A DNA stretch of 64,000 nt from GCA-2708415 sp964353185 (GTDB lineage Bacteria > Pseudomonadota > Alphaproteobacteria > Micavibrionales > Micavibrionaceae), in NCBI GenBank assembly GCA_964353185.1, contig CAYGUV010000005.1, forward strand, positions 1-64,000. The letters run 5' to 3'. A model generated the notes under the pieces. The model made no database searches. It was not told the origin of the DNA and saw only the letters and a list, made by a program, of their open reading frames with translations. Of the stretch, positions 43,404 to 53,033 are shown one piece after another (the stretch's first letter is position 1; each line of letters begins with the position of its first letter). The translations under genes were made by a program, and so were the position numbers.

Positions 43404-44939
43404 TTACATGTCATTAATATTTTTAAAGAAACGGGCGCTGTCGTCTTTAATAGCTTGAATTTTTTCATCACCCATTTTATTGAGCGTGTTGTACGACATA
43501 TTTAAACGGGGGTTACCTTTTAATTTATCTTCGTTTTCAATCATAAAATTCCAGTAAAGGTAATTAAAGGGGCAAGCTTTCTCACCATTTTTCTTTGTCA
43601 CGCTATATTTACAGCTTTTGCAATAATCAGACATACGGTTTACGTAGGCGCCGCTGGCTGCGTATGGCTTTGATGCAAGTACGCCGCCATCAGCAAATAA
43701 AATCATGCCTGTGACATTGGGCATTTCAACCCATTCATACGCATCGGCATAAACGATTAAATACCACTCATTCACCGCGGCAGGAGATAGCCCCGCAATA
43801 AGCGAGAAGTTACCCGTAATCATAAGGCGTTGGATATGGTGGGCGTAGGCATTTTGTTTGGTTTCAGTAATACATTGACGCATGCAGTTCATTTGCGTAT
43901 TTCCTGTCCAGAAAAAATCGGGAAGGGTGCGTTTGGCGTCTAAAAAGTTTTCTTCTGCATAGTCAGGCATTTTCATCCAATAGATACCGCGAATATATTC
44001 ACGCCACCCTAAAATTTGACGAATGAACCCTTCGACAGAATTGAGGGGCGCTTTTTTATCTTGATACGCTTTTTCTGCTTTTTTGATGCACTCTAGGGGG
44101 GTAAGGAGGCCGCAATTAATGTAAAAACTAAGGTGGCTATGATACATCCATGGCTCTCCTTGGATCATGGCATCTTGATAAGTGCCAAAATTATCCAAGC
44201 GTTCATCAATAAATTTGTTGAGTGCATAAAGGGCTTGGTCACGGGTGACTGCAAAATAAAAAGGTTCTATATCGCCAAAATGGTTTCCAAATTTATCCGC
44301 GACTAGGTCAATGCATTCTTGGGTAATATCGTCAATGTTGGCTTGGTAAGTTGGGGGAACGTTTAATCCCTCTTTTGGGGGTTTTCTGTTTTCGGAATCA
44401 TAATTCCATTCGCCGCCTTCTGGTTTATTGTCATCATCGATGAGGATATAATATTTTTTACGCATCTCACGATAGAAATATTCCATGCGCAATTGTTTAC
44501 GGTCTTGCGCCCATTCTTTAAATTCATCAGGGGTGCATAAAAAACGATCATCATCGCGTATCTCAACATCAACATTAAATTCATCATCCCAAGATTGCAT
44601 ATCTTTCCAGACACGATATTCCCCTGGGAAGGTTGTAATTATTTGGCCGATATTATTATTGTTGATAGCGCGTTTTACTTCACCTTTGAATGATCCGCTA
44701 TTATCATCATCATCTAGTTTGGTGTAGATGACATTATAGCCCTTTTCCTTTAGCTCTTGTGCAAAGTTGCGCATGGCAGAAAATAAAAAGGCAATTTTCT
44801 TTTTGTGATGTTTTACATAGGTTGCTTCGTCCCATACTTCACACATAAGGATTATATCATGGGAGGGGTCAGCGCCATTTAGGGCCGATATGTCATGCGT
44901 TAATTGATCGCCCAAAATGAGCCGTAAGGTTTTTGTCAT
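43404..44939 (-). CDS. Fe-S bacterial cryptochrome/photolyase (PhrB-like)
   Basis: 511 aa. The N-terminal Rossmann domain starts LRLILGDQLTHDISAL. The C-terminal catalytic region includes FIRQILGWREYIRGIYW, MITGNFSLIAGLSP, ADAYEWVEMPNVTGM and the cysteines of CMRQC, DYCKSCKYS and KACPFNYLYW, which match the [4Fe-4S] site of the PhrB/FeS-BCP group. Members repair (6-4) photoproducts using FAD and light. It follows the flagellin gene by 14 bp and precedes DUF2256 by 2 bp. Confidence 0.92.
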   Translation of the reverse strand: MTKTLRLILGDQLTHDISALNGADPSHDIILMCEVWDEATYVKHHKKKIAFLFSAMRNFAQELKEKGYNVIYTKLDDDDNSGSFKGEVKRAINNNNIGQIITTFPGEYRVWKDMQSWDDEFNVDVEIRDDDRFLCTPDEFKEWAQDRKQLRMEYFYREMRKKYYILIDDDNKPEGGEWNYDSENRKPPKEGLNVPPTYQANIDDITQECIDLVADKFGNHFGDIEPFYFAVTRDQALYALNKFIDERLDNFGTYQDAMIQGEPWMYHSHLSFYINCGLLTPLECIKKAEKAYQDKKAPLNSVEGFIRQILGWREYIRGIYWMKMPDYAEENFLDAKRTLPDFFWTGNTQMNCMRQCITETKQNAYAHHIQRLMITGNFSLIAGLSPAAVNEWYLIVYADAYEWVEMPNVTGMILFADGGVLASKPYAASGAYVNRMSDYCKSCKYSVTKKNGEKACPFNYLYWNFMIENEDKLKGNPRLNMSYNTLNKMGDEKIQAIKDDSARFFKNINDM

Positions 44940-44953
44940 GATATATTAACGCC

Positions 44954-46543
44954 TTATGAGGAGAATAAGTTCGATCCAGAACCAAAGATTTCAAGGATGC
45001 TTCGTGAGCTTTCGGCGGCAAGGCTTAACGCAGTTGTGCTTAAGTCTAAGCGCGTTTGAGCCGCGAGTAAGCGTGCACCTTCGGCATTTTGATCGGCGAT
45101 GATTAAATCTTCTGCACCAGATTTATAGTTATTGATAAAATTACGGCTAAATTCTTGGCGAGTTTGTATAATATTTAGATCGTTGGCTAATGTTGTGCCA
45201 AAGTCGCGCACTTGTGTAATTGCTTTTCTAATGTTGATAATTGCATCGCGCACTTGTGAAGGTTTTTGAAAGTTCACATCCGCAAGGCCTAAATCTTCTA
45301 ATGTTAATTTTCTACCATCGACGCGAAGCTTGCTTGTGTTTTGGTCATTGAAATTAACAACAAGATCTTCGTTTGCTAATAAATTAATGCCACGATAATT
45401 GGTGTCTTCGACAATGCTTTGGAACTGGCCTAAAAAATCTTGAATGTCTTGGCGGAAACGTTCGGATAATGGAAGGGATGTTGCTTCATATCTGGCGCGC
45501 ATATCTTCTTGTGTAAGCACTTCGTTATATATGGCGACATCCGAAATTTGTCCGTTAAAGGCGAATGTACCATCTGCGCGACCAGGGGCATTTCCAGGGC
45601 CATCATCGTGAAAATAAGTGTTCTGGGCGATCGCCCCAATGGCGTTACGGTTAGGGTGGTTTCCGATTGTGCCATTTATTATTTCGCTACCAAATTCAAC
45701 GCCATTTAAATATCCAGTGAAGCGTCCATCCACAGTAGGACTGCCGCCTTGTTGTGTGAAGGCAACGTGATAGCTGGTATTCGCCTCAATTGGGATGGAA
45801 ATATCAAGGGGGCCATATCCACCGCCTGCTGTTGTTCGTCCGTTTACACGAAGCTCACCATTATCAATATAGATCACCATGGAATTTGTTGACCCGCCTT
45901 CTTCCCACAATACTTGTCTTCCTGTTACTGTTTCAGCGTTAAAGATAAGCTCAACAGATCGTTCAGGGAAGGGGCCGCCTAAGTTAATGAGGGGGTCAAC
46001 GGGCACCTCAATAAATTGGTTTGTGCCATCAAGTCTTGCTGGGTTTCCGCCGGCCCCATAAAAGAGAATTTCTTCCCCTTGGGTTACACCATTTGTATAA
46101 ATGCCATCCGCAAGGACAGCGCCCGCATTACCAAGGTTTTGTGCGGTAGGGCTTACGTCAGAATCATATAATTGAAAATATCCGATAGGTTGTTTCGAAA
46201 GTATTAGATTGGATAGATTGGAATCTGTTTCTTCGAGAGCGGCTCTGGCATCGATTGCTTTATTTTCGGCGATATTAAGAATATTTTCTAACTGTTCAAT
46301 CCCTGCTATTGCTTGCTGGATAGTGCGCACGCCCAAGCTCATTTTATCGAGTAGTTGGGTAAAATTATTTGCGGTTGCGCTGAGCTGTTTTGATTGGAAA
46401 AAATTTTGTGGTTGATCTGTTGCTTTGTTAACGCGAAGTCCAGTGGCCAGACGTTCGGAAGTACGGTCAAGATTTTCTCTTGCCCGTTGAATGGAGGTCA
46501 ATGTAGATTTGACCGTTGCGCCGATGACGACATCTCTTACCAT
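44954..46543 (-). CDS. Flagellin with LamG-like domain in the variable region
   Basis: 529 aa. Residues about 1-115 are a flagellin D0/D1 N-terminus (SIQRARENLDRTSERLATGL, VNKATDQPQNFF) and about 365-529 a matching C-terminus (DLNIIQTRQEFSRNFINNYK, AAQTRLDLSTTALSLA). Between them sits a concanavalin/LamG-like domain: GGNPARLDGTNQFIEVP, VELIFNAETVTGRQVLW, TSYHVAFTQQG and FNGQISDVAIYNEVLTQED. The fold is common in carbohydrate-binding extracellular proteins and here would be displayed along a filament. No other flagellar gene lies nearby. The photolyase follows directly. Confidence 0.85.
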   Translation of the reverse strand: MVRDVVIGATVKSTLTSIQRARENLDRTSERLATGLRVNKATDQPQNFFQSKQLSATANNFTQLLDKMSLGVRTIQQAIAGIEQLENILNIAENKAIDARAALEETDSNLSNLILSKQPIGYFQLYDSDVSPTAQNLGNAGAVLADGIYTNGVTQGEEILFYGAGGNPARLDGTNQFIEVPVDPLINLGGPFPERSVELIFNAETVTGRQVLWEEGGSTNSMVIYIDNGELRVNGRTTAGGGYGPLDISIPIEANTSYHVAFTQQGGSPTVDGRFTGYLNGVEFGSEIINGTIGNHPNRNAIGAIAQNTYFHDDGPGNAPGRADGTFAFNGQISDVAIYNEVLTQEDMRARYEATSLPLSERFRQDIQDFLGQFQSIVEDTNYRGINLLANEDLVVNFNDQNTSKLRVDGRKLTLEDLGLADVNFQKPSQVRDAIINIRKAITQVRDFGTTLANDLNIIQTRQEFSRNFINNYKSGAEDLIIADQNAEGARLLAAQTRLDLSTTALSLAAESSRSILEIFGSGSNLFSS

Positions 46544-46829
46544 AAATTCCTTTTATCCTTAATCCCGCGTCCTGCGTGATAGCACTGCAAATTTTATGCC
46601 ATTATATTTTTCTTTTAAAAGCAAATACATAAGTATGTTTGTGCTTTATCGCTCAAAATATAATTTACACCAATTTATACTATACCAGAACTTCGTTAAC
46701 AGAGTGTAACTAAAGCTTTTCAAAGATTAGTCAAAATCCAGAATAAATCTGTAAATCAATTATAAGTTGTAATTATTTAATATATAAAACACTCTTAAGT
46801 TATATTTAATATTTTACAAGGGAGATTTT

Positions 46830-48728
46830 ATGGGAAGCTTTACTTTAGAGATACAAGCCATAGGGAATTATTTTTCAGATACACCAATATTGGAAATATG
46901 GAATGATGGCATTTTGGAGGATTCTGCTATCGTGTCGAGCAATATTTCTACCATGTTCTATAATTTGTCTTTTACGGGTGCGTTGCCCTCTGCGCTGGAA
47001 TTCCGCTTTAACGATACATTTTTAGAGAGTGGACGTACAATTAATCTACAGAGTGTAAAAATTAACGATCGCTACGTAAATAAGAACAATTTTCTATCTA
47101 TTGATACCCTTAACCAAAGCGATAGCGCTAGTGTCGATATTTTACAAGCGGGTTTTATTTTTGATGGGGCGGAACCTGATCTTTCAATTTTTCAGCCATC
47201 AGATGGTAGTTTTACAACAGGCAATGATAATTACCGTAATCAAGGGTTCATAAATCACACAATTGATGCCCAAGCGGGTCGCGATACCATTTATTTGGGC
47301 AGCGGTGTGGATCGGGTCTATGGCAATGATGGCGACGACATTATTTATGGTGGCAGCAATAATGATTTGATTTCTGGTGGGGCTGGCGCGGATCTTCTTT
47401 ATGGCGATGATGGTGATGATGAAATATATGGCGGATTGGGTAATGACCGCCTTTACGGATATAACGACAATGATTCCATTTTTGGTGGTGAAGGGGATGA
47501 CCGTATTTTTGGCCATGATGGTAATGATTTATTGGTTGGGAACGCAGGTAATGATCGCCTGATAGGGTCGAATGGGGAAGATTTTTTATACGGTGATGCA
47601 GGTAATGACGTCCTTGTTTCGGGCAATGATAACGACACCAACGATGGCGGCGCAGGAGATGACCTTATTTACGGTGGTAATGGGGATGATATCTTAAATG
47701 CAGGATTGGGAAATGATGTTCTTTTTGGTAATGCGGGAAATGATACCTTATACGCCAATGAGGGGAATAACACGTTAGATGGGTCAGCCGGAAATGATTT
47801 ATTGGTTGGCGGCGCGGGCATTAATATTTTGAAAGGTGGCGCTGATAATGACACAATTATTTCTAATTCAAACACGCTTATTAGCGGTAGTGTTGCCTCC
47901 ATCTTATCTGCCAATGCAGGTGTTAGCTATAATGTGCAAACCAATAGTTTTTATCAAGTTATTACCACGGCTGAGACTTGGAGCGCAGCACAATTAAGCG
48001 CGCAGTCAATGACCCTTACGGGGTTAAGTGGTGTGAATGGATATCTTGTTAATATTACGTCGCAAAATGAAAATGATTATGTTGAATCATTGGTTACTGC
48101 CATAGGTAATGCATGGATCGGGGCATCTGATCAAGCCATTGAAGGGCTGTGGTCATGGAATGATGGAGTAGAAGCGGGCATGCAGTTTTGGTCTGGTAAT
48201 TTTTTTGGCACGTCAGTAAATAGCCATTACAATAACTGGGGCTTTTTTGAGCCGACCAATATTAGCGGAACACGCGATTTCGCCAGTATTAATACGAGCG
48301 GCCAGTGGGATGTGCAATTAGCAGTTACCTCGCTTAATTATGTGGTTGAATGGGATGCCCAAACATTAATTACAACTGCCGCTGACACGACAACCTTGAT
48401 GGGGCAGGGTGGTTTGGATGAATTATATGGTAGTAACGCTGGTGTTGATTTATTTATTATAGATAGTTTAGACGCGGTAGATATAATTTATAATTTTGAT
48501 GCCGCAAATCGTGACCAAATCGATTTATCCAGCCTTATTGATTTTGATTATATTAACGATGATATATTTGATTTTATCCAATTAACAGAAAATGCAGGCA
48601 ATACCACAATAGCCGTTGACGGTGATGGTGCGGCGAATGGTGTATCATTTTCTGATGCTGTGATTATTGATTCTGTTACGAATATTGATTTATATGAAAT
48701 GATCGCAGGCGATAATATTATTGTTTAA
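46830..48728 (+). CDS. RTX protein with CBM60-like and C-type-lectin-like domains
   Basis: 632 aa. Residues 1-105 form a beta-sandwich similar to CBM60-type Ca-binding carbohydrate modules (LEIQAIGNYFSDTPILEIW). About 130-350 are RTX nonapeptides (DGDDIIYGGSNNDLISGGAG). About 375-520 resemble a C-type lectin domain (NITSQNENDYVESLV, WIGASDQAIEGLWSWNDG, HYNNWGFFEPTN, DFASINTSGQWDV, YVVEWDAQ). The C-terminus is a type I secretion region without signal peptide. It is probably a secreted carbohydrate-binding adhesin. GGGAGA ribosome-binding site before ATG 46830. Confidence 0.85.
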   Translation: MGSFTLEIQAIGNYFSDTPILEIWNDGILEDSAIVSSNISTMFYNLSFTGALPSALEFRFNDTFLESGRTINLQSVKINDRYVNKNNFLSIDTLNQSDSASVDILQAGFIFDGAEPDLSIFQPSDGSFTTGNDNYRNQGFINHTIDAQAGRDTIYLGSGVDRVYGNDGDDIIYGGSNNDLISGGAGADLLYGDDGDDEIYGGLGNDRLYGYNDNDSIFGGEGDDRIFGHDGNDLLVGNAGNDRLIGSNGEDFLYGDAGNDVLVSGNDNDTNDGGAGDDLIYGGNGDDILNAGLGNDVLFGNAGNDTLYANEGNNTLDGSAGNDLLVGGAGINILKGGADNDTIISNSNTLISGSVASILSANAGVSYNVQTNSFYQVITTAETWSAAQLSAQSMTLTGLSGVNGYLVNITSQNENDYVESLVTAIGNAWIGASDQAIEGLWSWNDGVEAGMQFWSGNFFGTSVNSHYNNWGFFEPTNISGTRDFASINTSGQWDVQLAVTSLNYVVEWDAQTLITTAADTTTLMGQGGLDELYGSNAGVDLFIIDSLDAVDIIYNFDAANRDQIDLSSLIDFDYINDDIFDFIQLTENAGNTTIAVDGDGAANGVSFSDAVIIDSVTNIDLYEMIAGDNIIV

Positions 48729-48896
48729 GCCATAATAAGATAAGTGGTATCCAGATAAAAGAAAGGGTCAGAATTCCTTTAATACAATGATATCCTATCC
48801 AGATCCAGAAGAGCTCTTTTCTGGGTCTGATTTTTTTGAGTTTGCTTAACATGCGATGAATTTATAAAGGATTAAAATTTTTTACAAGCGAAGATA

Positions 48897-49400
48897 TTAT
48901 TTATCATTTTTAATATTATCATCGACCATTTTATCAGAATGGGTCATCAATAATCCACCAATAATCAGAATGATTGCCACGGTCACAAAGGCGGTTGCTG
49001 CCAAGGCGTAGTAACCGAACCCTAACGTTAAGCCAATGCCGCCAGCGGCCCATATACTGGCGCCTGTGGCTGTACCGACAACGCGGTCATTATCAAGACG
49101 CATGATGGCTCCCGCCCCTAAAAATCCAATACCGGTTAATGTTCCTGATATGATTTTACCAATATCTAAGTTTGAAGCGGTTTCAGCGCTGGCCAATTCG
49201 CTGCCAAGCTCTAACCCCAAAATCGCAACGATACAGCTGGTCATGGAAACAATCATATAAGCGCGAAAATTGATTGGTTTATTTTTACTGCTCCGCTCTA
49301 GCCCAAAAATCATACCAAATAAACAGGCAAGTCCGACACGGACGAGCATTTCAGACCACGTGATGTAATTAAGTTGCAAATATTCCTGTAATAATTCCAT
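48897..49400 (-). CDS. MgtC/SapB family membrane protein
   Basis: 167 aa with four hydrophobic segments. Conserved blocks are EMLVRVGLACLFGMIFGLER, ISGTLTGIGFLGAGAIMR and VGTATGASIWAAGGIGLTLG, the signature of the MgtC/SapB N-terminal domain. The extra C-terminal ACT-like domain of MgtC is absent, as in many short homologues. Members are linked to Mg2+ limitation and to F-ATPase or acid tolerance; the role here is open. Confidence 0.9.
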   Translation of the reverse strand: MELLQEYLQLNYITWSEMLVRVGLACLFGMIFGLERSSKNKPINFRAYMIVSMTSCIVAILGLELGSELASAETASNLDIGKIISGTLTGIGFLGAGAIMRLDNDRVVGTATGASIWAAGGIGLTLGFGYYALAATAFVTVAIILIIGGLLMTHSDKMVDDNIKNDK

Positions 49401-49682
49401 AATCCTACCTAGTTGAAAGTTTTAAATAGAAGGGCTTTATATTCATTTTGATCAAAATTGTTATGAAGATAAAACATATTAATAAAGCTTAACGTGGTTA
49501 ATTATGTTTGTAACGCCTTATTTTTGTTTTAAAAGACCTTTAGGAGGCGTTAACCCTATAGTTTTATTGCAAAAATATTTACTATTATTGGTTTTTTTAG
49601 TATTTAATTTCTTTTGAATTGGCTATAAAAACCTTTACTTTTCAAGTGGAATTGTTTATACATAATTAAAAAGAAATTTATT

Positions 49683-51059
49683 GTGAGTTTAGCGCTAGCA
49701 AATGCAATTAAAAATTTGAAACCGGCTCAAGTTGATGAGACTGTTGTGCCCTCTTATAAGCATTACAATGTTAAATTTGTAAAAGGTGATTTAAACGCAC
49801 GCTTTAAAAATGAGATACCCAGCCGCGATGTGAGAGCGGGTGCCTACACGGCTCATTACCATGGTGAAGACGCCGAAGATGAAATTATCGTCGCGCAACA
49901 ACTTATAAAAGTCTTAGACGCTTTTAAAAATCAGAGCGCTGATCAAGCTTCATTTGAAGAGCATTTAAAAAAGAAATTATTTATGCCTGCGGAACGCGCC
50001 GAAGAGTTGGCCGCGCTAGCGCCACATATTCAAAAAGCCATTGGTGATTTGCCAACAAAGACAGTAACAAAAAAATGGAAGGGTGAAGAGGAAGAGATCA
50101 CGATTATTGATTGGTCAAAGGCATCCCCTGATCTTTTAAAGGCGATTTCTATCTTTACTGAAAGTACACAGAATTGGGCATCACAACCAGAACATTTTGT
50201 TGGTACAGAGAGTATAACTCAGCGGTTAATGCAAAACCCTAAGTTTACAACTTGGGCCGCTAAAGAAATGGTTAAACCAATGGGGGCATATCCACTCGTT
50301 GGTATTTTTGAAAGAGAGTTGGGATATAAAAATTCTGGTCCTTTGGATGAAGCGGATAAGGCGCAACAGGCAGTCATGAGAATTTTTCTAATGCCGCGTG
50401 ATGCCATTGAGTTAACACGAATGAAGAACGTTCATGACCAAACAAAAGCTCCTAATCCATTTCCAATTACCCTTGGGAAAGATGGTAAGCCAACAACCTT
50501 CGGAGATGTTGAGCCATATGCGATCGATATACAAACAGCCGCTGTAATGATCAGAGCGATTGCAGATGTTGAATCAAGTCTTACAAGTGATGAAAAAGAG
50601 CATTTGGAAGCATTGCGTTTAAAATGGACCCAATTATCGGCCAGAGAGGTTATTCATATATACAAGCGTGAACAAGCCAAACCAGAAAATGAAACTAAAA
50701 TTACTCTTAAAAATAAAATACAAGAGATGATAGATAATACAGAAGAATTGAAAGTTGCTGTCGAAAGTGAAATGGGCATTACACCAGAACAAAGCGCGGC
50801 ATATGACCGCCGCCCTTATGATCCATTAGGTTATCATGTCGATCGCGAAGAACTTCTCAATGAAACGCATGACCTTTTTAAAACAATTGCCGCTAAAGCA
50901 ATGATTGGTAATGACGCCCTTATTGGGCAAACTTTTGACCGTATTGATACGATCATGGATGTAGCGAATACACAAAGAGATACCTTTAAAGCAAAATTAG
51001 AACCAACAAGCCCGACACCATCACGCGGGTCGGGTCCAAATACACCCAATAGAAACTAA
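49683..51059 (+). CDS. Hypothetical 458-aa protein
   Basis: Starts at GTG 49683 (MSLALANAIKNLKPAQVDE). It is soluble, charged and helix-rich, with no signal peptide, no Cys and a Pro/Ser-rich tail (PTSPTPSRGSGPNTPNRN). No domain recognised. It ends 9 bp before the partial tRNA-Val repeat at 51069, so it lies just outside the small repeat-flanked segment. It may be an accessory gene linked to that insertion. Confidence 0.6.
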   Translation: MSLALANAIKNLKPAQVDETVVPSYKHYNVKFVKGDLNARFKNEIPSRDVRAGAYTAHYHGEDAEDEIIVAQQLIKVLDAFKNQSADQASFEEHLKKKLFMPAERAEELAALAPHIQKAIGDLPTKTVTKKWKGEEEEITIIDWSKASPDLLKAISIFTESTQNWASQPEHFVGTESITQRLMQNPKFTTWAAKEMVKPMGAYPLVGIFERELGYKNSGPLDEADKAQQAVMRIFLMPRDAIELTRMKNVHDQTKAPNPFPITLGKDGKPTTFGDVEPYAIDIQTAAVMIRAIADVESSLTSDEKEHLEALRLKWTQLSAREVIHIYKREQAKPENETKITLKNKIQEMIDNTEELKVAVESEMGITPEQSAAYDRRPYDPLGYHVDREELLNETHDLFKTIAAKAMIGNDALIGQTFDRIDTIMDVANTQRDTFKAKLEPTSPTPSRGSGPNTPNRN

Positions 51060-51068
51060 TAATTTTTT

Positions 51069-51101
51069 AAAAAAATGGTGGGCGGTACTGGGATTGAACC
51101 A
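51069..51101. repeat. 33-bp repeat: displaced tRNA-Val 3' end
   Basis: Seven A residues plus 26 bp identical to the 3' end of the tRNA-Val gene (CCA, acceptor and T arm, minus strand), the same as 53001-53033. The rest of the tRNA is missing. With the intact gene at 53008-53082 it brackets a 1.9-kb segment, like the att pair of an island. Confidence 0.85.
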
Positions 51102-53000
51102 AATGCACTCACTCGGAATACTTTATTGACATAATAAATAAATTTAAGTATGGTTAAATCCGAAAATTAAGGATTTAGATATGTCAGAAGAAGAAAAGCC
51201 ACCAAAAGGTATTAATCGCCGTAATTTTTTAAGAAGTGCCGCCGCGGTTCCAGTTGCAGGGGCAACTGGTGGGGTGGGTGCTATTAATGCTGCGGCTGGA
51301 GCAGTTGTACAGCAAGGTATTACAGTTGCTTTGGGTCGAAAGTTACACACTTATCTATGTGATTTAGGTCCATACTTAGGAGATTTCGTATCGGATAAAA
51401 ATAAAGATATGCTGAGAGATAATCTTCTTGGGAAAGGGCAGTGGGGGCGCCGCAAAGGTCGGTCTGACTATCCGCAACCTTGGGCTGATAACAAAGTTGA
51501 TTTTAGCAATCAAAGATCTTTATTAAATAGATTGCAAAAAATGCATAAAGGTATTCCCGTTAAAGTTTTGTTGGGAGATGACGCCCTTAAGGATACTCTG
51601 GAAGATTCAGAAGATTATCTGGCCGAAAGAGGTGAAAGTTTTAGAGATTTTTTAGGTCCGTTATGTGATGATAAAACAACAGCAGATGACCTTATTGTTT
51701 CATTTCATGGTTTTTTTGAAAAATTAGCTGCTCACGCTATTAAAAACCCTAATGATTTTAAAATATATGGAAGGAATAACGCTGTTTCTGATATTCCCTC
51801 AATATATGATATAGCTATAGAAGATAATGAAATTGAAACATTAGTAGGTATTCTTAAAGAATATGAGAGTAGTTTGGGTATAAAAACACCAGCCTTGGAA
51901 ACTTTAGAAAGAGTAAATCAAACGAATATTCAAAAAACTAAAGAACATTGGGTTGAGTATCACAAAACACGTGTAGAAAAAAGGCGTGCTGAAAAACAAG
52001 AAGAAAGAATGATCGAAGAAGCGCGGGAAAAGGCTTATCAAGAAGATCAGAGAAGACAATGGGACGCAGAAGAAGCAGAAAGATTAGCTGAACCAACGAA
52101 GCGAAATAGTGTTCATGTTTCTTTAAAACATATTTCTGGCGATCAATATTCAATTGAAACAGCGGAAACAACCAGAGTAGATTGGCATCAGTGGGCTTTG
52201 ACTATAAATCCATTTGCTAAACCTCATCATGTGCGTTTAGAAGAAGATGGACGAACAGTCACAATTATAAATACTCCAGAAAATTTAGAAGTTTTACGTG
52301 CTTTGTTTAGGTCAAATCGTGGTGATGGAAAGTTTTCAGCGGAAATTCCAAACAAACGTATGGGTATTGATATTAGAGCAGAGAATGAAGCGGTGCAAAA
52401 ACCCGTATCAATCCCAATGATACAATCACAAACCAATGTGAATTTAAAAGTTGATTCTGTTGTAGTCAGTGCGAGTGAAATTTTTTCAGGTAATACAATT
52501 TTAGGAATAGATTTTTCTAAAGCTTCTAGGGTCGGTGCAATAGACCCGCTAACAGGTCTAAATACAATTGAAGCGATGAAAGATAAACTTGAAGGAAATA
52601 AGCATCAAATTGGGGGATATGATGCGCCTGATGATAGCGTCACATTAATGCATTTTGACATTTCTAATTTTAAATTCTTTAATGATATCTTTGGCCATGA
52701 AACGGGTGATTTTCTTTTGCAGGAATTATCAAATCAGATAAAGCAAAGTACTGGAAGCTACGATATAGTAGGGCGTGTTGATGGTGATAAAATTGCTGTT
52801 ATTCGTTATGGGCTAAGAAAAGCTGATAAAGATCCTTCATCAGAGATTATAAATAAACTAAATCAATTAATGCCTTCTGTGATTACGAATAATGAGGGGG
52901 AATTGGAAACGATTAAGTTTAAGGCGCAAATGACGCAGCCTCAATCAGCAGAGATAGTAAACTTCCCGGTTAGTCCTGAACTTAAAGTGGCAGCTTAAAG
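51102..53000. mobile_element. Eroded tRNA-Val-targeted insertion, single gene
   Basis: The segment between the two 33-bp tRNA-Val repeats contains only the Tat-signal GGDEF-like gene. The intact tRNA is at one end and its displaced 3' end at the other, as in tRNA-targeted integration. No integrase remains, so this would be the relic of a larger element or a satellite that used an integrase in trans. A local duplication of the tRNA end is the alternative. Confidence 0.5.
51181..52998 (+). CDS. Tat-signal protein with degenerate GGDEF domain
   Basis: 605 aa. NRRNFLRSAAAVPVAGATGG at residues 11-30 is a twin-arginine signal. The middle (about 250-305) is a charged Glu/Arg-rich helix, probably coiled coil. 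About 440-590 match a diguanylate cyclase domain: DPLTGLNTIEAM, LMHFDISNFKFFNDIFGHE and GDFLLQELSNQI. The GGDEF signature is replaced by VDGDK, so cyclase activity is doubtful. A periplasmic location would also separate it from cytoplasmic GTP. Possibly a sensor or structural derivative. Confidence 0.75.
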   Translation: MSEEEKPPKGINRRNFLRSAAAVPVAGATGGVGAINAAAGAVVQQGITVALGRKLHTYLCDLGPYLGDFVSDKNKDMLRDNLLGKGQWGRRKGRSDYPQPWADNKVDFSNQRSLLNRLQKMHKGIPVKVLLGDDALKDTLEDSEDYLAERGESFRDFLGPLCDDKTTADDLIVSFHGFFEKLAAHAIKNPNDFKIYGRNNAVSDIPSIYDIAIEDNEIETLVGILKEYESSLGIKTPALETLERVNQTNIQKTKEHWVEYHKTRVEKRRAEKQEERMIEEAREKAYQEDQRRQWDAEEAERLAEPTKRNSVHVSLKHISGDQYSIETAETTRVDWHQWALTINPFAKPHHVRLEEDGRTVTIINTPENLEVLRALFRSNRGDGKFSAEIPNKRMGIDIRAENEAVQKPVSIPMIQSQTNVNLKVDSVVVSASEIFSGNTILGIDFSKASRVGAIDPLTGLNTIEAMKDKLEGNKHQIGGYDAPDDSVTLMHFDISNFKFFNDIFGHETGDFLLQELSNQIKQSTGSYDIVGRVDGDKIAVIRYGLRKADKDPSSEIINKLNQLMPSVITNNEGELETIKFKAQMTQPQSAEIVNFPVSPELKVAA

Positions 53001-53033
53001 AAAAAAATGGTGGGCGGTACTGGGATTGAACCA
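53001..53033. repeat. 33-bp repeat at the intact tRNA-Val 3' end
   Basis: Identical to 51069-51101. Covers the tRNA 3' end plus seven adjoining A residues. Confidence 0.85.
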
